Part shown: piece by piece, positions 24,078-33,334 of the stretch
Position numbering within the stretch: position 1 is the stretch's first letter
Layout of the letters: each line of letters starts with the position of its first letter
NCBI GenBank assembly: GCA_010909165.1
Contig: MU008155.1
Span: forward strand, 2,108,001-2,172,000
DNA from: Anthoceros angustus
Taxonomy: Eukaryota > Streptophyta > Anthocerotopsida > Anthocerotales > Anthocerotaceae
Length of the DNA stretch: 64,000 bases
Reading direction: 5' to 3'
Made by a program: the position numbers and the translations under genes
The notes under the pieces: generated by a model
What the model was told of the DNA's origin: nothing
Databases searched by the model: none
Seen by the model: the letters and a program-made list of their open reading frames with translations, nothing else

Positions 24078-25300
24078 CCGAGAGGGCACAACTTGTCGTT
24101 CCCTTTTATTTTCTCCTCCTTCACTCGCGTTCCTGCTGATTTCGACTGACCCTAGGTGTGGCTGTGGGTTCCTCTTCCGCTGCTTCCCTTCCTTCACGAC
24201 CCCTGCTCACCGCCGCCTCTTGCCCTTGGAAACCTCCCACCTTCATCCGAATCTTCTAGGGGCGCATTCCCAAGCTGGAATCCTTCCGGAATCTTCCTTA
24301 CACTCCTCCTCCTCTACCTTGGGTTCCACCGGTTTCCGGCTATGAAGGGCGTATACGCCAACCCGCTAGACACCCTAATGCGCGAACACATGAATTAGAA
24401 AAGGTGAAATCAAGGAGGGTCGAGGGAAGGGAGAGCAAATTCGCCTCCTCGCTGTGCTCTTCAAAGATCATCCGCCCCAATCGATTTGTGTACCTTTAAC
24501 CACCTCATGAAGAAAGACCGAGTGTGCGCCATATGATCCAACTTCCGATTCGGAAACACAAAATCCACTTGGCTAATCCCACCAGCAGATACACGAGTAC
24601 AGTCACCCATCCATTGTTCACTCTCACTTCTCCGGGCTTCATGAGCGAGCTCACCGCAGCCTCGTGGTCTTTCTCCGGGATCAATTACCAAGCTTCCATC
24701 CTCCGATGTTTCGCCATACATCGCCTCGAAAGAGTCCCAAATCCAGTTTTTGGCCTCTTCCTCGCGTCTCCCTCTTGCAACTTGGTTCTCAATTGCGGGC
24801 GCACTCTTGCACCAATGCCGAAATGTCAGAACACCATTTCTTCTCCATAAATTCCAGATCAGCCCCGCACTGCCTCACCTTCCAAAGGTCCATGTTGGGC
24901 CTTGCATGAGTAAATTTCGGCGACTCGGGCGCCATCTCCCTTTCTCCTTGTTTCTTGGAAAAGAACCCAACCTCCGCAGCTGGTCGAAAAGGACACCACC
25001 CTCGCGTCTCCTCCACTGCCATACCGCCTTGCCTCGGCTCTTTTCCTCCTACTACCTTCCTTCCTCACCGCCAGCGTCACCGTGACCGACGCTGCCCCAA
25101 CCCGTGACAAATAAACAGAGACTCCGCCAGCGCTTGCATGCGCGCCAGCTTGTGCAGCCCGCCTCCGACGCCCGGCCTCGAAATTACCATGGGCCGGGTG
25201 TGTCCGCCTCTCGCCAGCCCGACCGTCCTGCCCCGCCACTAGGGGTTGTAAACTCCCACAGTGCATGCGTCCGTTCTTGACCACCGTGGTGGGCGGCTAC
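24078..25300 (-). pseudogene. Unclassified mobile-element coding remnant
   Basis: The minus strand continues protein-like from the tandem duplication: ELRTFWRHFTDPSYLKWRQD at about 23925-23985, SQVDFVFPNRKLDHMAHT at about 24520-24575, and DLWKVRQCGADLEFMEKKWC near 24835-24895. Stops and frame changes break it. I do not recognise the family. The mix of aromatic and basic residues and the repeated surroundings suggest a retroelement gag or similar, but this is inference. Confidence 0.4.
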
Positions 25301-25629
25301 CTCCCGCTTGATCACAAGAATCGGGTGTAGGCACCCCTAACATATATAGACACTTTCTTATTTCTAAAATCACCAAAACCTAAGGACTCTATCTCAGACC
25401 TACCTATCCGGAATTGAAAAACCTAAGGTTCAAAAAAGAAAATTATTATCCCAAGGGCCAAGGACCATTCTCGTATAAAAGACCTTACCAGGCGATTCTC
25501 AAAGCACTTTGCTATACAAACACTCCCAAAACAAAAAAATCGTCATCCCGACACTTGAGAGGGTTGAGTATATGTGGTCTTCACCTATGAGCGGCGTAGC
25601 CCTTTCCCTCACCTGCACACCGTCGGTGG

Positions 25630-25945
25630 GCCTACGTATGGGTGGTGCGGGGAGGCGGCCCGGCCTCGCCTCACCCGCCGGGCATTTGGTGGTGCGGGGA
25701 GGCGGCCCGGCCGGCGCCATCCCCTTTCAAGCGCATCAAAACCCCGACGGGTGGTGCGCGGATAGGGAGTGGCCGGCGGCACCCTCCCTCCGCCTTGACC
25801 GTGGGGCGGGTGGTGGTGCGGGGAGGCGGCCCGGCCGGCGCCCTCCCTCCGACCTTATGCCGTGACGGGTGGTGCGTGGAGGCTTGCGCGCCCTCCCTCC
25901 GCGTGCCCATTGTGGCCCTCCCTTCCACGCACACGTGGCGCTTCC
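25630..25945. repeat. GC-rich tandem array, about 60-bp units
   Basis: Five units starting GGTGGTGCGGGGAGGCGGCC or variants, with spacers containing GGCGCCCTCCCTCCG. Related to 19895-20440. Confidence 0.7.
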
Positions 25946-26540
25946 ATCGAAAATTGGTAGGCTAGCCTTAGAAGCAACCTTGGAATGAAGGCTAACCTTA
26001 GAAGCAAATCTTTCGAAATCGAGCCGACATTTGGTCGGTCAGTGTGTAATTGTACCCTCCGGAAACATGTGTCGATTGGACAAAAGCGATAAGGGATAAG
26101 CTGCGAGTTGCGTGGCTTAATACAACTGCGAGTCAAAGTCACGAGATAATAATGATGACAATGGAGGAAAAGGACCAAGTGATGACGAAGGATTGAACTA
26201 CGGGGATGAGTGGCGAAATCTCGTTTTCCGGGTCCCAGTTAATGTTATGAAATACGGTTGCTTGAATTCTGTGTTAGGAAATACCACATCGTGGCTTTTG
26301 TTATGTCATAACAAAACCACATTTTCCTCAAAGCGAGTTCTGATCCCTTCCGGAGCTTCTCACGTTCCTACTTTGCATTATTCCGTAGGTTCGAGTTTGT
26401 GACCACCATTCGACAGCTACATTGGATGGAAAGTAGTAACTTTATTGGGTGACACCCTTTTTTTCGGAGCTGTTTTTTGCAATGCCTTCAAAACGCTGTT
26501 TTAGGGCCCATCAAAAACCCCCTTCAGAGATTATTTGCGG

Positions 26541-27000
26541 AAAACCCCCTTCGAGATTATTCACCCCCTTCAAAAATTATCATGTTGTGAGATAGTCTCG
26601 TCCAACGGCCCTGAATTCGCCGTTTGCGTCATGACCAACGTTGACCATGAAGGGGGCATACTCTACAGCAGTTGCACAGAAGCATCGTGGTCGGACACGA
26701 TGGTGCCCACCAACTCGACGAAATCCTTAAGGTTCATGAACTTGTTCACGAACTGCTCAACCAATTCAGTCTCCGATATACGGAGGTTGTAGAACTCCCG
26801 TGTCAAGTAATCCTTATTCACAGCGTTGTCAAAAACGTACTTCTTCTTCAAGACGTCCCAAATCTCCTTGGAGGTTGGCAAATGCCGAACCACGCTCAAC
26901 TGAGCGTCCTTCATATAGAGCATTATATTTGCTCTTAACAGCGTCTGTGTAGAAAGGGGTTTCTCCTGAAACCTTTTTTTGCACACGGACGTGGCCGGAC
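26541..27000 (-). pseudogene. Copia gag fragment (UBN2-like)
   Basis: The minus strand encodes a typical Copia gag/UBN2 segment: KEIWDVLKKKYVFDN, then LTREFYNLRISETELVEQF, then LKDFVELVGTIVSDHDAS, which corresponds to the family's A-x-x-x-W-x-x-L-x-x-x-Y followed by a helix and L-x-x-L-x-x-x-G-x-x-x-x-D. It continues to about 26600 as MPPSWSTLVMT. No pol follows on the left, where the DNA changes to a C-tract motif (26528-26592). It is a truncated, isolated copy. Confidence 0.75.
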
Positions 27001-27075
27001 CTCTTTTTGCACTTGAAAAAATCCGCACTATAATCAGCCTTTTTGGTATTTCTCTGCAGACATGTCACCCGCAAC

Positions 27076-28140
27076 CTTTTGAATAATTGTTTTGATACAC
27101 GTTATTTGAGATTGTAGATAGCAAGTACGTGGCAAACACCTAAAGTCCCATTCTTGTTCGGCTTTTTCTTTCAAAGCTGGACGAAATTATCAAACTTATG
27201 CACGCACATTTAAGCGATCTCAACACGCAATCAACGCTAGTGTTGGGCGATCTAAGCGTGTAGAGTTTTTAGGGCTTGCTGTAATTCTGGTGCGCAAATT
27301 TGTTTGTGCACCAACCTTTCATTCATACCAATCAATCCTAAGACTATACTCTCGCTCTGGGAATTTTACATAACTTTGTTTCTTAGACATTGGGACAATA
27401 ATATTTTCGTTGACCTGATGCTCTTGATCCGCGTGCAGTGCGAGAATGAGAATGGCATGGTCTGCACTTGGAGCTGGGCCCACGCCAAACGTCTCAAGAT
27501 TCAAAAGATGCAAAAGGTTTTCAGTACTAATTCAAAGTTTCAACCACTAGAAAAAAGATGAGGGCTAAGTAAAGATAAGTTTGGATACTTTTGGCTTTGA
27601 CGAAACCCAAGGTGGAGACCCGACGGATCTTCCTCTTGCTAGTACATATCCACATTAGGGAGATGCACAAAAAAGGTTGAAAACGTTGAAAGGAACCCTT
27701 TAAAACAACAAAAATATCAAAAAAATACCAAAAAATTCAAAAACTATCAAAATTTAAAGGGAAGGTGCGCGCACTTGCCTCAAAAAATTGGACTATTTTG
27801 AGATTTTTTGGGATTTTTTAGAGTTTTTGCTCTTTTTTTCTTTGGATGAACGGTCTGGGAATGCATTAGGAGGCATGTACCATATGGGTTCATGCTCTTA
27901 GGCCCTTCTTGACCTTGGATGCGCGCACTTGTGCGCGCACCTGGGCCCCCTTGCCCCCTGGTGCACGTACTTGTTCACCCAGCTGGGCCCCCCGGCATGT
28001 TTGATGATAACCCCGTACTAGGTCGCCGCCGAAAGAGACGGAAATACCGTAAAGGATAAAAAGAGGATAGGGTGTTCTTCGTCGCATTAGGGCATAAGAT
28101 AGATATATGAACATGCGTCTACGGGCATTCCCATGAAATG
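27076..28140. other. Intergenic DNA with A-rich stretch
   Basis: No gene recognised. 27690-27790 is rich in short AAAAATNTCAAAA-like runs. Confidence 0.35.
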
Positions 28141-28147
28141 TAGCACC

Positions 28148-28330
28148 AAAACATGGTATCCCACCATTGGTTGTATTGTGTTGCCGATTGTGAGACGCAT
28201 GTCAAGGGTTTCGGCATTCCAGAACATACCGCTTTCCCTTATAATCGGACCAATGTGGGAGACCATTCATGCCGGTGTTACGCAGGTTCATACTCCCCTC
28301 CAACTAGGGTTCTCTGGGAAAACATCGAAA
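28148..28330 (+). repeat. Dispersed repeat related to 53160-53330
   Basis: The plus strand reads a peptide with spaced His, Cys and aromatic residues ending DHSCRCYAGSYSPPTR. The minus strand at 53160-53330 reads a clearly related peptide (DHSCRCYACKYCPSTR). Similarity is visible at DNA level too. It is probably part of a repeat element; a coding role is not shown. Confidence 0.5.
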
Positions 28331-28564
28331 TAAGCTCTTTAGTTGTGGTCTAAAACCATCAATACACGCGTACTTTTTTCTTCTGAAGAAAAGAGAATTA
28401 TTAGGAAAAAATTGTTATCCAAGAGAAGGCTGCGGGTGTGCCTTATACACTTGTCTTGTCATATGATGAAGAAGTGTGACTCCTTGTGAAGGGAATGTGT
28501 GACCCTAACGGCCTTACTGACTAACAGGTTCCTAACAGTGTGGCTAACAGCAAGTATGTGTATG

Positions 28565-28749
28565 TTCTGACAGGGAAGGAGCTTAATGCTCAAATTAGAG
28601 AACGAGGACATCAATGATGTCCTCGTTCAAAAAGGATGTGGTGACTTGGACTGCTATGATAGCGGGGTATTCCCAGCAGGGAATACCCTGCCCTTGGTCT
28701 CTACAGTGCTATGCAAATTCTGTGACAATTCAGGATGTGCATTCTGTGC
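28565..28749 (+). pseudogene. PPR gene fragment, plus orientation
   Basis: Reads GKELNAQIRERGHQ, then after a fold-back DVVTWTAMIAGYSQQGI, then LQCYA, all matching modules of the PPR gene at 30023. The joins fall at perfect inverted repeats (28600-28628 and 28665-28688). Beyond 28750 the PPR homology continues on the other strand. It cannot encode a full protein. Confidence 0.75.
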
Positions 28750-28799
28750 CCCAAGGTGAAGACATGCCTGGTGTGCATTCTGTTACTCTTCACCTTGGG

Positions 28800-29521
28800 T
28801 GCCCTCCCTCTCCAATTTGCGCATGAAGCTGCTTCCCCGGTTCCAGAGCTGGGATTCCCACAATCACACATGCCTGCTGGAGGCAAACGAATATCATTGA
28901 GTTAGGTACAGCCTTGCCTTCATCTTACATAGTACTGTAAAGACGAAGGCTTCCTGGCCCATGGTACAAGTTGTTAAGTACCAGGTCCCACGACGGAAAT
29001 CCGTCCTTAGTGGACTTAAATAAAATTCTTCTTCATTCTTCCATGTCCACACTTTCCATACGTCTGCACCAAACCGCTGGCTACAAACACATCAGCTTCA
29101 CAGGCTCGTTCCTTAATTTGAGCATGAAGCTGCATCCCTTGCTCCAAAGCTGGGATACCCACACTTGCACATGCCTGCAGGAGGCACACAAATGTAACAG
29201 AATCAGGTGCAACCACGCCTTCTTCTTGCATTGCACTGTAAAGACGCAGGGCTTCCTCTCCAATGTCCTGCTGGGAATACCCTGCGATCGTAGCATTCCA
29301 CGTTACCCCATTCTTGTCAGCAAGTCCGTCGAACACTGGTTGAGCGTCTTTAAACTACACGTCCACCAAGCCCTCAAAGTGGTGCCGAGGGTCTCATAGC
29401 AACCGAGGGACACCGTAAACTCCGGAAGAAGGGCAACGAGAGTATGTACGTGCATTCCCAGTCCAAGGGCAAGGAAAGTACAAGCATTCCCTGTCACTAT
29501 CTGCTCAACGCTCTGGCCCAC
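28800..29521 (-). pseudogene. PPR gene fragments, minus orientation
   Basis: The minus strand from 29336 reads WNATIAGYSQQDIGEEALRL, then SVTFVCLLQACASVGIPAL, then EADVFVASGLVQTYGKCGHG, a copy of the 104-residue module of the neighbouring PPR gene. After GKCGHGRMKKNF the PPR sequence stops, an LTR-like patch intervenes (28962-29040), and PPR sequence resumes at GQEA-type codons near 28955 down to about 28800. The stretch at 29340-29521 also has PPR-like traces. It is broken and inactive. Confidence 0.75.
28962..29040 (-). repeat. LTR-like patch inside PPR fragment
   Basis: The plus strand reads GTACAAGTTGTTAAGTACCA and continues to AATAAAATTCTTCTTC. The same sequence occurs in reverse complement at about 44955-45040 and 46650-46735 in the tandem duplication upstream of HISN7. 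It replaces about 150 bp of PPR coding sequence. Confidence 0.7.
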
Positions 29522-30022
29522 AAGTGAATCAAATCCACGACTTTAAAAGTGCTCACATTAGTAGACCGGTCGGAGCTAGCTCCACCCATGTCCCAACCGT
29601 GTTGTGTTTCCTGGTGAGCTTAGGGCGTTCCTCCTGCCAGCCATGGCTGTCTGGAGCGTCGCGGTTGAGTCACGCACAGGGCCGCAGGACCCGGTGTGGG
29701 CAGAGTGGACCCATCAAAGAGGTGGATTAACAGGTCTTTTGGGAAGGGCTCCCGCACGCCTGACGTCAAGGAACCATGGGTTGGCACACAACCAAGTCGG
29801 GAGGTGCAGCAGCTTTGTAAGAAAGCCAGCCCGTCCAATTCGATTTTTGACTCAGGACGGATTTTCCAGCAAGGGTCGTGGCCGGCGGGCGACAAGATTC
29901 CCTGGACCCCGTACGTTGTGGGGACTGCAGGCAAAAGAGGAAGAGCCTCTCGTCTCAGAGGCAGTCCCAGGAGGTCCTCTGGTTGAACAACTTCCACATG
30001 TCAGGTTGGATGGATCCGCAGC

Positions 30023-33000
30023 TTGCTGCTCTGGATATGGGGGGAGGCCTTTGACCGGAGCTTACTAGGTGATCCTGACCCTCGCAGGCCTGCAGGTTGC
30101 AAGGGGGGCGTGACAGCTGAAACCGTGAGCAAGCTATGTAATACGGGCCATCTTTATGAGGCTGTTGAAGCTTTGGGCTTGCTGGTGCAGACAGACCGTT
30201 GTATCTCCAAATCTCTCTTTTATGGTGTCTTGAAGCAATGTGTAGCCAAGAAGGATCTAGTTTCGGGTCGCCGGATACATGCTTTCATGGTGAAAATGCG
30301 AATCCAGTCAGACACGTTCCTGGGCTTCCAAATCCTCCGAATGTATGCTTCTCATGGCAGGTTGCAAGACGCGATGGGTGTGTTTGCAGCGGTTACCGAA
30401 CCAGATGTCTTCACGTGGTCTGCCATGATTTCTGCGCATCTTAAACACGGACAAGAGAATCAGGCCATACAGTTGTATCATCGGATGCGCAGGTCAAGTG
30501 TGGAGCCAAATGGGCATGTGTTTGTGGCAGCTCTCCAGGCTTGTGCAAGGGCATCAGACCTGAAAACGGGGCAGCAGGTGCATGCCGACGTGCTGGCCAG
30601 TGGCGTCGAGCCCGATTTATTTGTCTGTAATTCCTTGGTGAGCATGTACGCAAAGTGTGGAAGCTTGGAAGAAGCTCAGAGAGTTTTTGACACCCTTGGT
30701 CTAAAAGATGTGGTAACGTGGACTGCTCTGATTGCAGGGTATTCTCAACAGGGCATGGGACACCAAGCCCTTGGTCTGTACAGTGCTATGCAAGAAGAGG
30801 GCATGGCCATACCTGATTCTGTCACATTCGTGTCCCTCCTACAAGCATGTGCAAGTGTGGGCACTTCAGCTTTGGAGAAGGGGAAGCAGCTGCATGCGCA
30901 GATTAGAGAAAGTGGACATCAAGCTGATGCGTTTGTAGCCAGCAGTTTGGTCAACATGTATGCAAAGTGTGGCAGCTTGCAAGACGCTCAGAAAGTGTTT
31001 GATGGACTTAGTCGAAAGGGTGTGGTGACATGGAACACCATGATAGCAGCATACTCTCAGAAAGGCATGGGCCAGGAAGCCCTTCGTCTCTTCAGTGCTA
31101 TGCAAGCGGAGGGCATTGCTGCACCTGATTCTGTGACTTTTGTGTGCCTTCTGCAGGCATGTGCAAGTGTGGGGGCTCCAGCTTTGGAGAAGGGGAAGCG
31201 TCTTCATGTGGAAATTGGAGAACGAGGATATGTAACGGATGTGTCTATAGCCAGCAGTTTGGTGAACATGTATGCAAAGTGTGGGAGCTTGGAGGATGCT
31301 CAAAGAGTATTTGACAGACTTGCTCAAAAAGGTGTGGTGACATGGAACACCATGATAGCAGGGTATTCCCAGCAGGGCTTGGGCCAGGAAGCTCTTTGCC
31401 TCTATAGTGCTATGCAAGAAGAAGGCATTGCTGTAGCTGATTCAGTGACCTTTGTCTGCCTCTTGCAGGCATGTGCAAGTGTGGGCTCGCCAGCTTTAGA
31501 GAAGGGGAAGCAACTTCATGCGCAGATTAGAGAACGGGAACATCTAGCTGACGTTTTTGTAGGCAGCAGTTTGGTGAACATGTATGCAAAGTGTGGCAGT
31601 TTGCAAGATGCTTGGAGAGTGTTCGATGGTCTTGGGCAAAAAGATCTGGTGACATGGACCGCCGTGATAGCAGGGTACTCCCAGCAGGGCATGGGCCATG
31701 AAGCCCTTCGTCTCTATGACATGATGCAGGAAGACTGCGTCGCTGTACCCAGCCCCAAGACTTTTGTGTGCCTCCTGCAGGCATGTGCAAGTGTGGGCAC
31801 CCCCGCGTTGGAGAAGGGGAAGCAGCTTCACGTGCACATTAGAGCACAGGGACATGAAGCTGATGTGTTCGTAGCCAGCAGTTTGGTGAACATGTATTCA
31901 AAGTGTGGCGGCTTGGAGGACGCGCAGAAGGTTTTTGACGGACTTGGTCAAAAGGATGTGGTGACTTGGAACTCCATGATAGCAGGATATGCCCAGCAGG
32001 GCATGGCCCAGAAAGCCATTCATCTTTACAGTGCTATGCAAGAAGAAGGCACCTGTGTAGCCAATTCCATGACATTTGTGTGCCTCCTGCAGGCATGCGC
32101 AAGTGTGGGGTCCTTGGCATTGGAGGAGGGGAAGCAGCTTCATGCGCAAATTAGGGAAAGAGGACATCAAGCTGATGAGTTTGTAGCCAGCAGTTTGGTG
32201 AACATGTATGCAAAGTGTGGCAGCTTGGAAGATGCTCAGGCAGTTTTTGACGGACTTGGTCGAAAAGATCTGGTGACGTGGACTGCCCTAATTGCAGGGT
32301 ATTCCCAGCAAGGCATGGGCCAGGAAGCCCTTCGTATCTACAGCGCTATGCAAGAAGAGAACATCTCTGTACCCAACTCTGTAACTTTTGTGTGCCTCCT
32401 GCAGGCATGCGCAAATTTGGCAGCCTTGCATCTAGGCAGGCAGCTACATGCACAGATTGAAGAACGAGGGCTTGAAGCCGATCTGTTTGTAGCGGGGAGT
32501 TTGATAAACATGTATGGGAAGTCAGGGAGCATGGTAGATGCACAGCAGGTCTTTGATGCATTGCAGGAAAGAGACATTGTCGTTTGGAATGCACTTATTG
32601 CAGGCTACACCTGTCGAGGAGACAGTGAAGTAGTCTTTGACTTGGTCCAGAAAATGACAGAGGGCGGCATACAGCCAGCTGGGGTCACATTCCTTAGTGT
32701 ACTAACAGCATGCAGTCATGCAGGTCTAGTGAACAAGGGATGGGAGTACTTTGACGCCATGGGCAGACAGTATGGCATCACTCCCACAGAGGACCACTAC
32801 ACATGCATGGTGGATCTCCTCGGTCGTGCAGGACAACTGGATGAGGCACTAGCTCTGGCAAGGGCAATGCCTGTAGTGCCTAGTGCTGCAGTTTGGCACA
32901 CTCTGTTAGCTGCTTGTCAGACGTGGAACAATGTGGAGGTGGGACGCTGTGCTTTTGATCAAGCAGTTAAGCTAGACGAGAAAGATGCCGCCGCATACGT

Positions 33001-33334
33001 GCTTATGTCGAACATATACACCAGTGCCCAGATGTGGGAGCAGGCACAAAAGATGCAGGCAAAGAGAACCGGAAACAGGGCTTGGAAGCTTCCGGGTCAG
33101 AGTTGGTGGACAGACGAGAACGGTCTGGTGCACAGTTTTTTGGTTGGGGATGAGAAACATCCTCCGAGACAAGCAAGGGGGGGAGCAACTACCTTCCAAA
33201 TGAAGACAGCAGCATATGTGCGGGCGGACATATCTGACTACAGAGAGGAAGCTGGTTTGAGTATGCACAGCCGGGACCTGGCTATCTCGCATGCCCTAAA
33301 TGATGCACCTGAAGGAGCTGGCAAATGTGCGTGA
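30023..33334 (+). CDS. PLS-class PPR protein with degenerate DYW domain
   Basis: An intronless 1103-residue pentatricopeptide repeat protein. PPR proteins bind organellar RNA, one motif per base, and act in editing, splicing or stability in plastids or mitochondria. About 26 motifs fill residues 60-950; the middle is built from a 104-residue P-L-S triplet repeated with exact 312-bp spacing (for example the ACASVG segments). An E1 region starts near residue 955 (AVWHTLLAACQ) and E2 ends in HSFLVGDEKHP near 1047. What follows resembles the start of a DYW cytidine deaminase domain, but the H-S-E zinc/catalytic triplet reads H-S-R (1082-1084), and TGA ends the frame just before an in-frame C-G-L-T-C-H zinc-site remnant. 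It would therefore need a deaminase in trans, or act without one. The start at 30023 shows no clear transit peptide, so the true 5' end may lie upstream. PPR fragments flank it at 28.6-29.5 kb. Confidence 0.9.
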   Translation: MLLWIWGEAFDRSLLGDPDPRRPAGCKGGVTAETVSKLCNTGHLYEAVEALGLLVQTDRCISKSLFYGVLKQCVAKKDLVSGRRIHAFMVKMRIQSDTFLGFQILRMYASHGRLQDAMGVFAAVTEPDVFTWSAMISAHLKHGQENQAIQLYHRMRRSSVEPNGHVFVAALQACARASDLKTGQQVHADVLASGVEPDLFVCNSLVSMYAKCGSLEEAQRVFDTLGLKDVVTWTALIAGYSQQGMGHQALGLYSAMQEEGMAIPDSVTFVSLLQACASVGTSALEKGKQLHAQIRESGHQADAFVASSLVNMYAKCGSLQDAQKVFDGLSRKGVVTWNTMIAAYSQKGMGQEALRLFSAMQAEGIAAPDSVTFVCLLQACASVGAPALEKGKRLHVEIGERGYVTDVSIASSLVNMYAKCGSLEDAQRVFDRLAQKGVVTWNTMIAGYSQQGLGQEALCLYSAMQEEGIAVADSVTFVCLLQACASVGSPALEKGKQLHAQIREREHLADVFVGSSLVNMYAKCGSLQDAWRVFDGLGQKDLVTWTAVIAGYSQQGMGHEALRLYDMMQEDCVAVPSPKTFVCLLQACASVGTPALEKGKQLHVHIRAQGHEADVFVASSLVNMYSKCGGLEDAQKVFDGLGQKDVVTWNSMIAGYAQQGMAQKAIHLYSAMQEEGTCVANSMTFVCLLQACASVGSLALEEGKQLHAQIRERGHQADEFVASSLVNMYAKCGSLEDAQAVFDGLGRKDLVTWTALIAGYSQQGMGQEALRIYSAMQEENISVPNSVTFVCLLQACANLAALHLGRQLHAQIEERGLEADLFVAGSLINMYGKSGSMVDAQQVFDALQERDIVVWNALIAGYTCRGDSEVVFDLVQKMTEGGIQPAGVTFLSVLTACSHAGLVNKGWEYFDAMGRQYGITPTEDHYTCMVDLLGRAGQLDEALALARAMPVVPSAAVWHTLLAACQTWNNVEVGRCAFDQAVKLDEKDAAAYVLMSNIYTSAQMWEQAQKMQAKRTGNRAWKLPGQSWWTDENGLVHSFLVGDEKHPPRQARGGATTFQMKTAAYVRADISDYREEAGLSMHSRDLAISHALNDAPEGAGKCA

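Noticed and set aside
30866-32170. Minus-strand frames of 90-180 codons across the PPR gene
   Set aside because: They repeat with the 312-bp module and mirror the PPR codons, so they are antisense shadows.
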